DNA of 64,000 nucleotides, from positions 2,542,001 to 2,606,000 of the forward strand of contig NZ_CP107869.1 in assembly GCF_036013645.1 (NCBI RefSeq), given 5' to 3'. The DNA is from Streptomyces sp. NBC_00490 (GTDB lineage Bacteria; Actinomycetota; Actinomycetes; Streptomycetales; Streptomycetaceae). Each line of letters opens with the position of its first letter. Position 1 is the stretch's first letter. Position numbers and translations under genes: made by a program. The notes under the pieces were generated by a model. That model made no database searches. It saw only the letters and a program-made list of their open reading frames with translations, and was not told the origin of the DNA. Positions 17,250-25,788 of the stretch are shown in pieces.

Positions 17250-17830
17250 ACGCGTCACGTCCCCAAGGAAAGGCCGAGGCCACACTCACAAGCCTGGCTT
17301 CACACCCGCGAGGGCCGGGCCTGCACCGCACCGAACGGGGGATGCGGACCCCACCCACGACGACCCGAGCCACACCCGCAAGGCCCGGCTTCACGCCCGC
17401 GAGGCCAGGGCGCACAAGCCGTCGGGCGGAGTCAGAACCACATCCCCGAGGGCCCCAGCCACATCCCCGAGGCCTGACTTCACACCCGCGACGGCCGGGC
17501 CGGCTCCGCACCGAACGGGGCCCCGGACCCCACCCGCGACGACCCGAGCCACGCCCGCAAGGCCAGACTTCACGTCCACGAGGCCTGGGCGCACAAGCCG
17601 TCAGGCGAAGTCAGAACCACATCCCCGAGGGCCCGAGCCACGTCCCCAAGGAAGGGCCGAGGCCACACTCACAAGCCTGGCTTCACACCCGCGAGGACCG
17701 GCACCGCACCGAACGGGGCTACGGACGCCACCCGCGACGACCCGAGTCACGCCCGCAAGGCCTGGCTTCACGTCCGCAAGGCCTGGGCGCACGAGCCGTC
17801 AGGCGGAGTCAGAACCGCATCCCCGATGCG
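17250..17830. repeat. Long tandem repeat, about 180-198 bp units, three copies
   Basis: Anchor words recur in the same order. CCGAACGGGG occurs at 17331, 17511 and 17709, each followed by GAC, CCGAGCCAC-type and GCGCACAAGCCGTC-type blocks and then AGTCAGAACC. Spacings are 180 and 198 bp. A 45-bp block starting CGTCCCCAAGGAA occurs both near 17250 and near 17641. Within units, shorter motifs such as CACCCGCGAGG and TTCACACCCGC also recur. No frame gives a convincing protein. The whole 17172-17872 gap between DUF6314 and the phosphatase-like gene is made of this repeat. Confidence 0.75.
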
Positions 17831-17872
17831 ACGACTCGGGGCACGGCACCGCGGGCGGAGCACCCGCCGAGC

Positions 17873-18466
17873 TCACGCCCGTGTCGGCTGGGCCTGGGTG
17901 CCGTCGAAGCGCAGGTTCCAGCGGCGCGCGTGGCCGGTGACGGTGGTCGTGGAGAGGGGGCGGACGTCGATGTTCCAGTACGTCGACGGCGGCGCCTTGA
18001 GGGCGTACACCACCGCGGCGCGGACCACCGAGGGCTCGGCGACGGCGACGATACGGCCGCCGTCGTCCACGGGCCGGGTGTCGAGCCAGCCGCCGACGCG
18101 GGAGATGAAGGCCAGCAGCGACTCACCGCCGTGCGGGATGCCGCGCGGGTCGGCCAGCCAGGCGTCCACCGCCTCCGGTTCGCGCGCCATCGCCTCGCCC
18201 AGTGTCAGCCCGCGCCAGCGGCCCATGTCGCAGTCCCGCAGGGCGAGTTGCACGAGCGGGGCGTAGCCGAGCGCGTCCCCGGTCGCACGGCTGCGCGGGG
18301 TCGGTGAGCAGTAGCGCAGTTCGGCCGCGGCCAGCGGCAGCAGGTTCCCCGCGGCGCGCTGCACCTCGTCCCAGCCGGCCTGGTCGAGCGGCCGGTCGTC
18401 CTCGAAGCGCTCCGCGAGCAGCGGGGAGCTGCGGGCGGCTGCGACGAATGTGACCCGAAGTGACAT
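17873..18466 (-). CDS. Histidine-phosphatase-fold protein lacking the catalytic histidines
   Basis: A 197-aa protein with the phosphoglycerate-mutase-like layout, including PLDQAGWDEVQRAA, ELRYCSPTPRSRATGDAL, DCDMGRWRGLTLGEA and PHGGESLLAFISRVGGWLD. The N-terminal RHG motif is replaced by AAARSS, and the second catalytic histidine (usually in TH-G) by VAVAEPSVVRAA, so phosphatase activity is doubtful. Similar degenerate proteins in Streptomyces occur, to my knowledge, beside CbtA/CbtB cobalt-transport genes; none is seen here. It probably serves as a binding or regulatory protein. The start ATG at 18466 is natural for the family. Confidence 0.75.
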   Translation of the reverse strand: MSLRVTFVAAARSSPLLAERFEDDRPLDQAGWDEVQRAAGNLLPLAAAELRYCSPTPRSRATGDALGYAPLVQLALRDCDMGRWRGLTLGEAMAREPEAVDAWLADPRGIPHGGESLLAFISRVGGWLDTRPVDDGGRIVAVAEPSVVRAAVVYALKAPPSTYWNIDVRPLSTTTVTGHARRWNLRFDGTQAQPTRA

Positions 18467-18588
18467 GCGGCGATGGTGAGTGGAGAAAGTGCGCAGGTCA
18501 AGAGGTGTTACCCGGGAGTTACGCAGGGTTGGCGGAACCTTACTGCAAGGTCAGGACCTGCCGGACAACTCACCAGAAACGAGGGACC

Positions 18589-19014
18589 TTAGTAGAGGTA
18601 GGCCATCCAGTGATCGGGGTTCGCGAGCGGCGCGAAGCCGGCCTTCTCGTACACCCCGTGCGCGTCATGCGTGGCGAGCAGGATGCGGCGCAGCCCGTAC
18701 GGCCGCAGCTCCTCGCGTACGGCATCGACGAGCGCGGTCCCGATCCCCTTGCCCCGCACGGACGGATCGACGTACACATCGCACAGCCACGCGAAAGTGG
18801 CCCGGTCGGTGATGATCCGGGCATACGCCACCTGCTCCCCCGAAGCCGTCTCATAGACCCCGAAGTTGAGCGATCCCCCGATCGCCCTGTCCTGCTTCTC
18901 CCGGGGGCGGCCGAGCGCCCAGTACGCGTCGGTGGAAAGCCAGTGGTGGACGCGGGCGGCGTCGATACGATCGGGGTCGGTGGAGATCTCGTAGCCGGCG
19001 GCGAGGTCGTTCAT
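18589..19014 (-). CDS. GNAT family N-acetyltransferase
   Basis: A 141-aa single-domain acetyltransferase that would transfer acetyl from acetyl-CoA to an unknown amine. Motif A is clear (LCDVYVDPSVRGKGIGTALVDAV, with the R-G-K-G-I-G pyrophosphate-binding loop), followed by LLATHDAHGVYEKAGFAPL, the usual motif B region. It ends with a conserved-looking MAYLY tail. The 120 bp upstream of the phosphatase-like gene separate them, so it is probably expressed alone. Substrate cannot be predicted. Confidence 0.85.
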   Translation of the reverse strand: MNDLAAGYEISTDPDRIDAARVHHWLSTDAYWALGRPREKQDRAIGGSLNFGVYETASGEQVAYARIITDRATFAWLCDVYVDPSVRGKGIGTALVDAVREELRPYGLRRILLATHDAHGVYEKAGFAPLANPDHWMAYLY

Positions 19015-19095
19015 GCCGGGATCCTCGCAGGGCGGGAGGTCCGGGTCGAACGGTTTCCCGGGGGCGTTGTCAGTGCCGGATGCGAGGCTGAGTCC

Positions 19096-19701
19096 ATGAC
19101 CGAGATCACGGGCCCCGCCGACTACACGTGGCTGAAGGAGCGGTACGAGCTCCTGATGCAGGCGTACTGCGTCACCCTGGTCCGGGGGCTCACGGCCGAC
19201 GAACTGCTGGAAGAGCTCAAGGCCGAGCCCGCGGGCCGGCTGACCGGCGTCGACCTGCTGGCCGACCCGTCTTATGACGCGTCCGACGACGGCGGGCTAT
19301 TCGTGGGCGCGGCGACCCTGGACGGCTGGGCGCTGATGCTCGAGTTCAACGGCTACCTTGGCGTCACTCCCGAGGCCATGCTCCCCGTCTCGCGCGGGCG
19401 CCGAGTGGTCTCCCACTTCCGCAACGTCAACGCGGTGGACGACTTCTACTGGTTCGAGGACGGCGACATACGCCTGCACTTCCAGCCACTCTTCCCCAAC
19501 GCCCGCGACGGCAGCCGTCCCGACGGACTCCTCGCGGAGATGCGGGAGTCGGGCTTCGACCTGCGCGACACCGACGACCGGGACTTCGGCCCGCACACCG
19601 AGGCGTCCTTCGCGCTGGCGCACCGCCTCACCGGCGTACGCCTGACGCCTGAGCTGTTCGCCTCCGCCGAGTTCAGGTGCGGTATCGCCCCGGTCGGCTA
19701 G
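19096..19701 (+). CDS. DUF6461 family protein
   Basis: A 201-aa cytoplasmic protein of a Streptomyces-typical family of unknown function. Features include YCVTLVRGLTADELLEEL near residue 25, GWALMLEFNGYLGVTPE, SRGRRVVSHFRNVNAVDDFYW and DIRLHFQPLFPNARDG; the last segments are the family hallmark as I remember it. ATG 19096 is the natural start. The end overlaps the convergent MocR gene by 4 bp. Confidence 0.7.
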   Translation: MTEITGPADYTWLKERYELLMQAYCVTLVRGLTADELLEELKAEPAGRLTGVDLLADPSYDASDDGGLFVGAATLDGWALMLEFNGYLGVTPEAMLPVSRGRRVVSHFRNVNAVDDFYWFEDGDIRLHFQPLFPNARDGSRPDGLLAEMRESGFDLRDTDDRDFGPHTEASFALAHRLTGVRLTPELFASAEFRCGIAPVG

Positions 19702-21158
19702 AGCACCTCGTCCGCCGCCTGCCGCAACCGCCGTACCCCCTCCGCGATCTCCCCGACCCCCGCCACCGCCGCGAAGCTCAGCCGCACATGCCCCGCCGGT
19801 GGCTCCGCGCTGAAGTACGGGCGGCCGGGGGTGATCGCGACCCCCGCGCGCAGGGCGGCCGCCGTCAGCGCGGCCTCTCTCCTGGAGCCGAAAGCCTGGG
19901 TGCTCCCGGAACCGTCCGGCAGGCGCAGCCAGAGGTGGTAGCCGCCCGAGGGGACGTGCGGGAGGGCGAGTTCGGGGAGGTGGAGGCCGAGCGCCGTGGT
20001 CATGGCGTCCCGGCGCGTCTTCAAGTCCGTGGAGATCGCCCGCAGATGGCGCGGCCAGGCGGCCGACCCCACGAGTTCCAGCGCCGCCTCCTGCAAGGGA
20101 CGCGGCACGAAGAAGGTGTCGACGACCTGGATCGCGCGCAGCCGTTCCAGCACCGGGCCCCGCGCGGCGAGCGCGCACACCCGGAAGCTGGGCGAGGTCG
20201 CCTTGGTCAGCGAGCACACGTGGACGACGACCCCGTCGGCGTCCTCGGCGGCCAGCGGACGCGGCAGTTCGCCCGCGTCCGCGTGCACGAGCCGTCGTAC
20301 GAAGTCGTCCTCGACGACGAACGCGCCGGCCTCGCGCGCGATGCGCAGCACCTCGCCCCGGCGTTCGGGGGCGAGGACCGCGCCGGTCGGGTTCTGGAAC
20401 AGCGGCTGGCAGACGAACACCCGGGCGCCGGTTGCCCGGAAGGCGTCGGCCAGCAGCTCCGGCTTGACCCCGTCCGGGTCGACCGGGACGGGCACGGGCC
20501 GCAGCCCGGCCGCTCGGGCGATCGCCAGCAGGCCGGGATAGGTGGGCGACTCGACGAGCACCGGGGCCCCGGGAGCGGCCAGCGCACGCAGCGCGATGGT
20601 CAGCGCCGACTGCCCGCCGGCGGCGATCAGCACCTCCGCCGCCGTGACGGAGCCGCCGATGCTCCGCGCGAACCACGAGCGCAGCTCCGTCAGCCCCTCC
20701 ATGGGCGGCCGGCCCCAGGCGCCGGGACGGCGTGCGGCGCGGGAGAGCGCGGCGGCGAGTGCCTGCTCGGGCTGGAGCGAGGGGTGCAGATAGCCGCCGG
20801 TGAACTCGATCACCTCGGGCGGCGGCTCGGTGAGGGAGACCAGGACACCGCTCGCGTCCACCGAGCGCGGCACGAGGTCGGTGGCGGCGTCCGCGCTCAG
20901 CGCCACCTCCTGCCAGGAGGTGTCCCCCACCGGCGCGGCCGTCGTCCGCGGTACCGCCCGGAACACCCCGGCGCCGGGCCGGGTGACGACGAGCCCCTCG
21001 GCGGCCAGCTGCGCCAGCGCCCGGGAGACCGTCACCGGGCTCACCCGGTACTGCTCGACCAGGGTCCGGCTGGAGGGGAGCTTTCCACCAGCAGAGTAGC
21101 GGTTCAGTTCACTTCTCAGCCGTTCCGCCAGCTCATCGACGCTGCTACGCTCTTGCAT
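19698..21158 (-). CDS. MocR-type GntR regulator with aminotransferase-like domain
   Basis: A 486-aa MocR/PdxR-type regulator. Residues 1-70 form a GntR winged helix (LPSSRTLVEQYRVSPVTVSRALAQLAAEGLV). Residues about 110-480 have the fold of type I aminotransferases, with the substrate-site SPTYPG, FQNPTG, VVEDDFV and the PLP-lysine segment SLTKATSP. Such proteins sense PLP-bound amino compounds. The start ATG (21158-21156) overlaps the start ATG (21157-21159) of the divergent EamA gene within one CATG, so both messages must be nearly leaderless. Palindromes around the overlap are likely operators; autoregulation and control of the exporter are probable. Confidence 0.9.
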   Translation of the reverse strand: MQERSSVDELAERLRSELNRYSAGGKLPSSRTLVEQYRVSPVTVSRALAQLAAEGLVVTRPGAGVFRAVPRTTAAPVGDTSWQEVALSADAATDLVPRSVDASGVLVSLTEPPPEVIEFTGGYLHPSLQPEQALAAALSRAARRPGAWGRPPMEGLTELRSWFARSIGGSVTAAEVLIAAGGQSALTIALRALAAPGAPVLVESPTYPGLLAIARAAGLRPVPVPVDPDGVKPELLADAFRATGARVFVCQPLFQNPTGAVLAPERRGEVLRIAREAGAFVVEDDFVRRLVHADAGELPRPLAAEDADGVVVHVCSLTKATSPSFRVCALAARGPVLERLRAIQVVDTFFVPRPLQEAALELVGSAAWPRHLRAISTDLKTRRDAMTTALGLHLPELALPHVPSGGYHLWLRLPDGSGSTQAFGSRREAALTAAALRAGVAITPGRPYFSAEPPAGHVRLSFAAVAGVGEIAEGVRRLRQAADEVL

Positions 21159-21180
21159 GAGAGTACAGAGTAGCGCTACT
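21098..21180. promoter_or_regulatory. Candidate MocR operator over the overlapping start codons
   Basis: A perfect 12-bp palindrome AGTAGCGCTACT (21169-21180) and an imperfect one, CTCTTGCATGAGAG, span the two start codons. The word GAGTAGCG or its complement CTACGCTC occurs near 21098, 21144 and 21168. This is a plausible multi-site operator for the MocR protein. Confidence 0.5.
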
Positions 21181-22071
21181 GACCCGATCACGATAGCGGT
21201 CGGCACCAAGCCGAACACCACCGCCGGCACCCTGGTGGCCGCCCTCGGCGTCGTCGCCTTCTCCCTCACCTTCCCCGCGACGGCATGGGGTCTGGAGGGC
21301 TTCGGGCCCTGGTCACTGGTCGGGGTGCGAAGCGTGCTCGCCGCGCTGATCGCCGGATCCTGTCTGCTGGCGCTGCGTGTTCCCGTTCCCGCCCGCCGCC
21401 ACTGGGCGGGGCTCGCGGTGGTCGCCGGCGGTGTCGTCGTCGGCTTCCCGATGCTCACCACTCTCGCGCTGCGGACCTCGACCACCTCCCACGCCGCCGT
21501 GGTGGTCGGCCTGCTCCCGCTCACCACGGCGGCGTTCTCCGCCCTGCGCATGGGCACCCGCCCGTCCCGTACCTTCTGGACGGCCGCCCTCGCGGGCGCG
21601 GCCGCGGTCCTCGCCTTCACCGTGCAGCAGAGCGGTGGCGCCCTCACCTCCGCCGACCTGTATCTCTTCGGCTCCCTGCTGGTGTGCGCGGCCGGCTACA
21701 CCGAGGGCGGCCGGCTGGCCAAGGTCATACCGGGCTGGCAGGTCGTCGGCTGGGCGCTGGTGCTGTGCCTGCCGTTCTCCGTGCCCGCGACCGTGGTGGC
21801 CCTGTCGTACGAACCCGTGCACCTCACCGCGCACAGCGTGACCGGACTGCTGTGGGTCGCGGCGGGCTCGCAGTTCCTCGGTCTGGTCGTCTGGTACCGG
21901 GGCATGGCGATGATCGGCATCCCCAAGGCCAGCCAGTTGCAGTTGGCCCAGCCCCTGCTCACACTGGTGTGGTCAGTGCTGCTGCTGGGTGAGCACCTGA
22001 CGGTGGCCGCCCCGCTGACGGCCGCGGCGGTACTCGTCTGCATCGCCGTCACCCAGCGGGCGCGAGGCTGA
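21157..22071 (+). CDS. EamA/DMT-family transporter (probable metabolite exporter)
   Basis: A 304-aa integral membrane protein with about ten hydrophobic helices in two homologous EamA halves, for example VAALGVVAFSLTFPATAW, HAAVVVGLLPLTTAAFSAL, LYLFGSLLVCAAGY, GLLWVAAGSQFLGLVVWYRGMAMIG and LLTLVWSVLLLGEHLTV. DMT exporters of this type export amino acids or small metabolites. The N-terminus (1-23) is polar and the first helix begins near residue 24, so later starts are unlikely. The start codon overlaps that of the divergent MocR regulator, which almost certainly controls it. Substrate unknown. Confidence 0.85.
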   Translation: MRVQSSATDPITIAVGTKPNTTAGTLVAALGVVAFSLTFPATAWGLEGFGPWSLVGVRSVLAALIAGSCLLALRVPVPARRHWAGLAVVAGGVVVGFPMLTTLALRTSTTSHAAVVVGLLPLTTAAFSALRMGTRPSRTFWTAALAGAAAVLAFTVQQSGGALTSADLYLFGSLLVCAAGYTEGGRLAKVIPGWQVVGWALVLCLPFSVPATVVALSYEPVHLTAHSVTGLLWVAAGSQFLGLVVWYRGMAMIGIPKASQLQLAQPLLTLVWSVLLLGEHLTVAAPLTAAAVLVCIAVTQRARG

Positions 22072-22163
22072 GCGGCGCGCACGGGACGGTCCAACCGGGC
22101 CGCCGCGCCGTAAACTCAAGGCCTCGGACCGCTGCTCCCGCACCTCGTGAGGAGGACCCGCAG

Positions 22164-22358
22164 ATGCTTGCAACCGTGGGCGACCAGCTTGTGCAGCACG
22201 GCAGGGTGGTCGGACAGCACGACAAGATCGGCGAGATCGTCGAAGTGATGGGGCAAGGGGGCAACCCCCCGTTCCGCGTCCGCTTCGAGGACGGGCACGT
22301 GGGCGTGTGCTCGCCCGGCCCCGACACCGAGATCCGTCACAAGGACACCGCGCACTAG
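22164..22358 (+). CDS. DUF1918 domain protein
   Basis: A 64-aa protein matching the small DUF1918 family: GDQLVQHGRVVGQHDKIGEIVEV, then PPFRVRFEDGHVGVCSPGPDTEI. These are SH3-like beta-barrel proteins of unknown function, widespread in Actinobacteria. ATG 22164 follows a GAGGA ribosome site (GTGAGGAGGACCCGCAG). It stands alone; its stop is only 1 bp from the end of the convergent glycosidase gene. Confidence 0.85.
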   Translation: MLATVGDQLVQHGRVVGQHDKIGEIVEVMGQGGNPPFRVRFEDGHVGVCSPGPDTEIRHKDTAH

Positions 22359-22359
22359 G

Positions 22360-23589
22360 TCAGCGTGAAGGCCTCGCCGGCTGCTGGTAGTGGTCGGCGA
22401 CCACGCGCGCCATCGCGCCGACGGGATCCGCCGACACCTCCTTGGCCGCGAAGAAGACATGCCCGCACAGCTCCGGGTGGTCCTTGGCGAGGGTGAGGTG
22501 CCGGGACAGTTCGGCGGGGTCCTGCCAGGCGGCCGGCTGGGCCGGATCCCCCGCTTTGTACAGGGCCTCGCCCAGATACAGCTTCGTCCTGCTCCCCCGC
22601 GCCACCTCCGCCCACCAGGGCGCCAGTTTCGCGTAGTCGGCGGCGGCGAAGCCGATGTTCCAGTAGAGCTGCGGCACGAGGTAGTCGATCCAGCCCTCGC
22701 GGACCCACTTGCGGGTGTCCGCGTAGTTGTCGTCGTAGGACTGCACACCCGCCCGCGTCTCGGAGCCGAGCGGATCGGTGGCGACGTTGCGCCACACCCC
22801 GAAGGGGCTGATGCCGAAGCGGGTGGCGGGCCGGGTCTGCCGGATGCGGGCCGCGGTCTCCCGCACCAGTCGGTCGATGTTGTCCCGCCGCCAGGCGGCC
22901 CGGGTGGCGAAGCCGCCGCCGTGCTCGTCGTAGGCCGCGTCGTCGTCGAAGGTCTGGCCCGCCACCGGGTACGGATAGAAGTAGTCGTCGAAGTGGACCG
23001 CGTCCACCGGGTACTTCTCCACCGCGTCCAGGATCGCGTCCTGCACGAAGGAGCGGACCTCGGGCAGCCCGGGGTTGTAGTAGAGCTTCCCGCCGTACGC
23101 CACCACCCACTCCGGGTTCCGGCAGGCGGGGTGGGAGGCGACCAGTTTCGTCGGGTCCGCCTGGATGGAGACACGGTAGGGGTTGAACCAGGCATGCAGC
23201 TCCAGGCCCCGCTCGTGCGCCTCCCGCACGGCCGTGCCGAGCGGGTCCCAGCCGGGGGACGTGCCCTGGGTGCCGGTGAGGTACTGCGACCAGGGCTCGT
23301 ACGGCGAGGGCCAGAGCGCGTCCGCGGTGGGCCGTACCTGGAGGATCACGGTGTTGAGACGGTCCGCCACCGCCTTGTCGAGGTGCGCGATCAGCTCGGC
23401 GCGCTGCTGGGCGGCGGTCAGCCCGGTCCTGGAGGGCCAGTCGCGGTTGGCCACGCTGGCGATCCAGACGCCCCGCGTCTCCCGGACCTCGCGCGGCCGG
23501 CGGGCCGGTGCGGCCGACGCGGTGCCCGACGCTGTCGTGACCGTGGACAGCACGGCCAGTCCGAACGCCCGGCGTGACAAACGCCCCAT
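22360..23589 (-). CDS. Tat-exported GH10-like (GHL10/DUF187) glycosyl hydrolase
   Basis: A 409-aa secreted protein. The N-terminus has a twin-arginine signal (LSRRAFGLAVLSTV, cleavage near ASA at 26), so it is exported folded through Tat. The rest matches the DUF187/GHL10 family: ETRGVWIASVANRDWPS, VILQVRPTADALWPS, LELHAWFNPYRV, PVDAVHFDDYFYPYP and WIDYLVPQLYWNIGF. Family members are TIM-barrel hydrolases whose substrates are poorly known, possibly cell-wall or surface glycans. ATG 23589 is chosen because it gives a standard Tat n-region. It is divergent from the hydroxybutyryl-CoA dehydrogenase. Confidence 0.85.
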   Translation of the reverse strand: MGRLSRRAFGLAVLSTVTTASGTASAAPARRPREVRETRGVWIASVANRDWPSRTGLTAAQQRAELIAHLDKAVADRLNTVILQVRPTADALWPSPYEPWSQYLTGTQGTSPGWDPLGTAVREAHERGLELHAWFNPYRVSIQADPTKLVASHPACRNPEWVVAYGGKLYYNPGLPEVRSFVQDAILDAVEKYPVDAVHFDDYFYPYPVAGQTFDDDAAYDEHGGGFATRAAWRRDNIDRLVRETAARIRQTRPATRFGISPFGVWRNVATDPLGSETRAGVQSYDDNYADTRKWVREGWIDYLVPQLYWNIGFAAADYAKLAPWWAEVARGSRTKLYLGEALYKAGDPAQPAAWQDPAELSRHLTLAKDHPELCGHVFFAAKEVSADPVGAMARVVADHYQQPARPSR

Positions 23590-23757
23590 CCGTACACCCC
23601 GAAACACGGCGGATCCGCCCGACCGCGGACCGTTCGCGCCCAGGATGCCCGACCCCGCCGATCGATCATCGATACTTTCCAGTAACGTGCACGAACGGAG
23701 CAGGGCATCTCCACAAAGAGACCCCTGGACAGTCCGTAGACCAGCGAAAGGGACGAT

Positions 23758-24618
23758 GTGACCGACATCGAGCGCGTCGGAGTAGTGGGCTGCGGCCAGA
23801 TGGGGGCCGGCATCGCCGAGGTCTGCGCCCGTTCCGGACTGGACGTGAAGGTCGCCGAGACCACCGGTGAGGCCCTGGAGATCGGCCGGACCCGGCTGTT
23901 CAACTCGCTGACGAAGGCCGCCGAACGCGGCAAGATCAGCGAGGAGGAGCGCGACGCGACCCTGGCGCGCCTGTCCTTCACCACCGACCTCGGCGAGTTC
24001 TCCGAACGCGATCTGGTGATCGAGGCCGTCGTCGAGAACGAGCAGGTGAAGACCGAGATCTTCCAGGTGCTCGACCAGGTCATGACGCGCCCGGACGCGA
24101 TCCTCGCCTCCAACACCTCCTCCATCCCCCTGGTGAAGCTGGCGGTCGCCACCTCGCGCCCCGATCACGTCATCGGCATCCACTTCTTCAACCCGGCCCC
24201 GGTGCAGAAGCTCGTCGAGCTGATCCCGGCGCTCACCACGTCCGAGGGCACGATCAGCCGCGCCCAGGCCTTCGCCGAGAAGCTGCTCGGCAAGCACGCG
24301 ATCCGCGCCCAGGACCGCTCCGGGTTCGTGGTCAACGCGCTTCTCGTGCCGTATCTGCTCTCCGCCATCCGGATGTTCGAGTCGGGCATCGCGGGCCGCG
24401 AGGACATCGACAACGGCATGGAGATGGGCTGCGCCCACCCGATGGGCCCGTTGAAGCTGTCGGACCTGATCGGTCTGGACACGATCGTCTCCATCGCCAA
24501 TTCGATGTACGACGAGTACAAGGAGCCGCTCTACGCCGCTCCCCCGCTGCTCCAGCGCATGGTCGACGCCGGCCGCCTGGGCCGCAAGACCGGCTCCGGC
24601 TTCTACACCTACGGCTGA
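23758..24618 (+). CDS. 3-hydroxybutyryl-CoA dehydrogenase
   Basis: A 286-aa cytoplasmic NAD(P)-dependent dehydrogenase interconverting 3-hydroxybutyryl-CoA and acetoacetyl-CoA, used in fatty-acid and butyrate metabolism. A Rossmann fold begins VGVVGCGQMGAGIAEVCA (GxGxxG), followed by DLVIEAVVENEQVK, the catalytic block ILASNTSSIP and VIGIHFFNPAPVQKLVELI with the catalytic His, then DRSGFVVNALLVPYL and the C-terminal helical domain with HPMGPLKLSDLIGLD. The length is typical for single-function enzymes. GTG 23758 follows AAAGGGA. A strong hairpin ends the unit. Specificity for C4 substrates is inferred from family likeness. Confidence 0.92.
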   Translation: MTDIERVGVVGCGQMGAGIAEVCARSGLDVKVAETTGEALEIGRTRLFNSLTKAAERGKISEEERDATLARLSFTTDLGEFSERDLVIEAVVENEQVKTEIFQVLDQVMTRPDAILASNTSSIPLVKLAVATSRPDHVIGIHFFNPAPVQKLVELIPALTTSEGTISRAQAFAEKLLGKHAIRAQDRSGFVVNALLVPYLLSAIRMFESGIAGREDIDNGMEMGCAHPMGPLKLSDLIGLDTIVSIANSMYDEYKEPLYAAPPLLQRMVDAGRLGRKTGSGFYTYG

Positions 24619-24692
24619 CCGCGTCGCCTGACATCTCCCGGCCGTGTGCACAGTGCCCGTTACAGGGTGCTGATGACACAGTGCGACGAACA

Positions 24693-24724
24693 CGGGCCCG
24701 GCACTCTTCGGAGCGCCGGGCCCG
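24693..24724 (+). terminator. Terminator after the hydroxybutyryl-CoA dehydrogenase
   Basis: CGGGCCCGGC (24693-24702) and GCCGGGCCCG (24715-24724) form a perfect 10-bp stem with a 12-nt loop about 75 bp after the stop codon. No U tract. Confidence 0.75.
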
Positions 24725-24854
24725 CCGTATTCACACACCGTGTGCGCGCCGGGCCCGCATATGCCTGTCGCACACGCTCCCCACGCGCCCACCAGGCGAG
24801 TTGACTCCTCATGCGCATGCAAGGGATGTGACGACTACGGAAAGGAGCGGACCA

Positions 24855-25112
24855 GTGACCGCCGACCCGGAGCATCCCGTGGTCCATGGAGAACTCGCAG
24901 AGTTACGCCGCCGACTCGATGTCGCGTACGCGCGCGTCGAGGGAGGGCTCGCTCTGCTCAGCCATCGCACGGAGGAGACCGACAAGGAACTGGACGACCT
25001 CAGCGCACGCATCGTCGTACTGGAACACGCCCGTTGGCCCCTGCCCGCCGTCGCGGCCGTCACGGCCGTGGGCGCGCTGATCGCGACGGTCTGGCAGGCC
25101 ATCGGACACTAG
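24855..25112 (+). CDS. Small tail-anchored membrane protein, unknown
   Basis: An 85-aa protein starting at GTG 24855, with AAAGGAG 7 nt upstream. Residues 10-60 form a charged coiled-coil-like helix (ELRRRLDVAYARVEGG, EETDKELDDLSARIVVLE). A single C-terminal hydrophobic helix follows (LPAVAAVTAVGALIATVW). The layout resembles phage or actinobacterial small proteins that anchor a coiled coil to the membrane. I do not recognise a named family. It is not obviously linked to its neighbours. Confidence 0.65.
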   Translation: MTADPEHPVVHGELAELRRRLDVAYARVEGGLALLSHRTEETDKELDDLSARIVVLEHARWPLPAVAAVTAVGALIATVWQAIGH

Positions 25113-25135
25113 AGCGCGGGACGCGGTGGGGGGAT

Positions 25136-25681
25136 TCAGGGCACAGCGTCCTGCCCGAGCCTGAGATGGTGCAGCAGGAGTAGTGCGGCCGCCATGTTGG
25201 CGGCCGGGACCTCCCCGCGGGCGACCATGTCGGGGACGAGCTTGAGGGGGACCCATTCCCGGCGGTCCGACTCGAAGTCGTCCACGGGGTGTCCGATGTA
25301 CTGGCCCTCCTCGGCCCAGTAGATGTGGTGCCGGGCGTCGGTGAGTCCGTTGGACGGTTCCACGCTCATGAGGTGGTGCAGAGGTCCCGGTCGCCAGCCG
25401 GTCTCTTCCTCGAGTTCCCTGGCGGCCGCGCACACGATGTCCTCGCCGTCCTCGACGACGCCCGCGGCCAGTTCCCACCCCCAACTGTCGGTGATGAAGC
25501 GGTGGCGCCACAGGAGGAGGACCTCGTTGGCCTCGTTCACCACCGTGGCCACGGCGACGGGCCGCAGCCGTATCAAAAAGTGATCGAGATGCCGACCGTC
25601 CGGCAGCTCGACATCCGCGAGGTTGACGCTGAACCAGCGGTTTTCATACACAGTTTGTTCGTTCTGTTTCGTCCACTGCAC
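25136..25681 (-). CDS. Nudix hydrolase (ADP-ribose pyrophosphatase-like)
   Basis: A 181-aa hydrolase of nucleoside-diphosphate-linked compounds. The Nudix box is intact: GVVEDGEDIVCAAARELEEETGW, fitting Gx5Ex7REUxEExGU. The upstream strand VATVVNEANEVLLLWRHRF and the downstream aromatic segment suit ADP-ribose or NADH pyrophosphatases. The start GTG (25681) is the first in-frame start that gives a normal N-terminus; a weaker GGAAGG lies about 10 nt upstream. It is in the same orientation as the NsdA-like gene, 107 bp downstream of it, so they may be co-transcribed. Substrate is inferred only at class level. Confidence 0.85.
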   Translation of the reverse strand: MQWTKQNEQTVYENRWFSVNLADVELPDGRHLDHFLIRLRPVAVATVVNEANEVLLLWRHRFITDSWGWELAAGVVEDGEDIVCAAARELEEETGWRPGPLHHLMSVEPSNGLTDARHHIYWAEEGQYIGHPVDDFESDRREWVPLKLVPDMVARGEVPAANMAAALLLLHHLRLGQDAVP

Positions 25682-25788
25682 GGTTCTGCCACCTTCCGCT
25701 GAGTAAGTGGCAATATCGCAGCAGGAGCAGTTCGGCAGCAGACGCAGAACGGCCTCGCACCGCCGCGGCGCAGTGTCTCGACAGGGGT

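Noticed and set aside
17172..17872. CRISPR-like array
   Set aside because: Units are 180-198 bp without short spacers of constant length, and no cas genes are present.
18467..18588. Cobalamin riboswitch near the phosphatase-like gene
   Set aside because: No B12-box-like GCCACTG or the expected conserved core is present.
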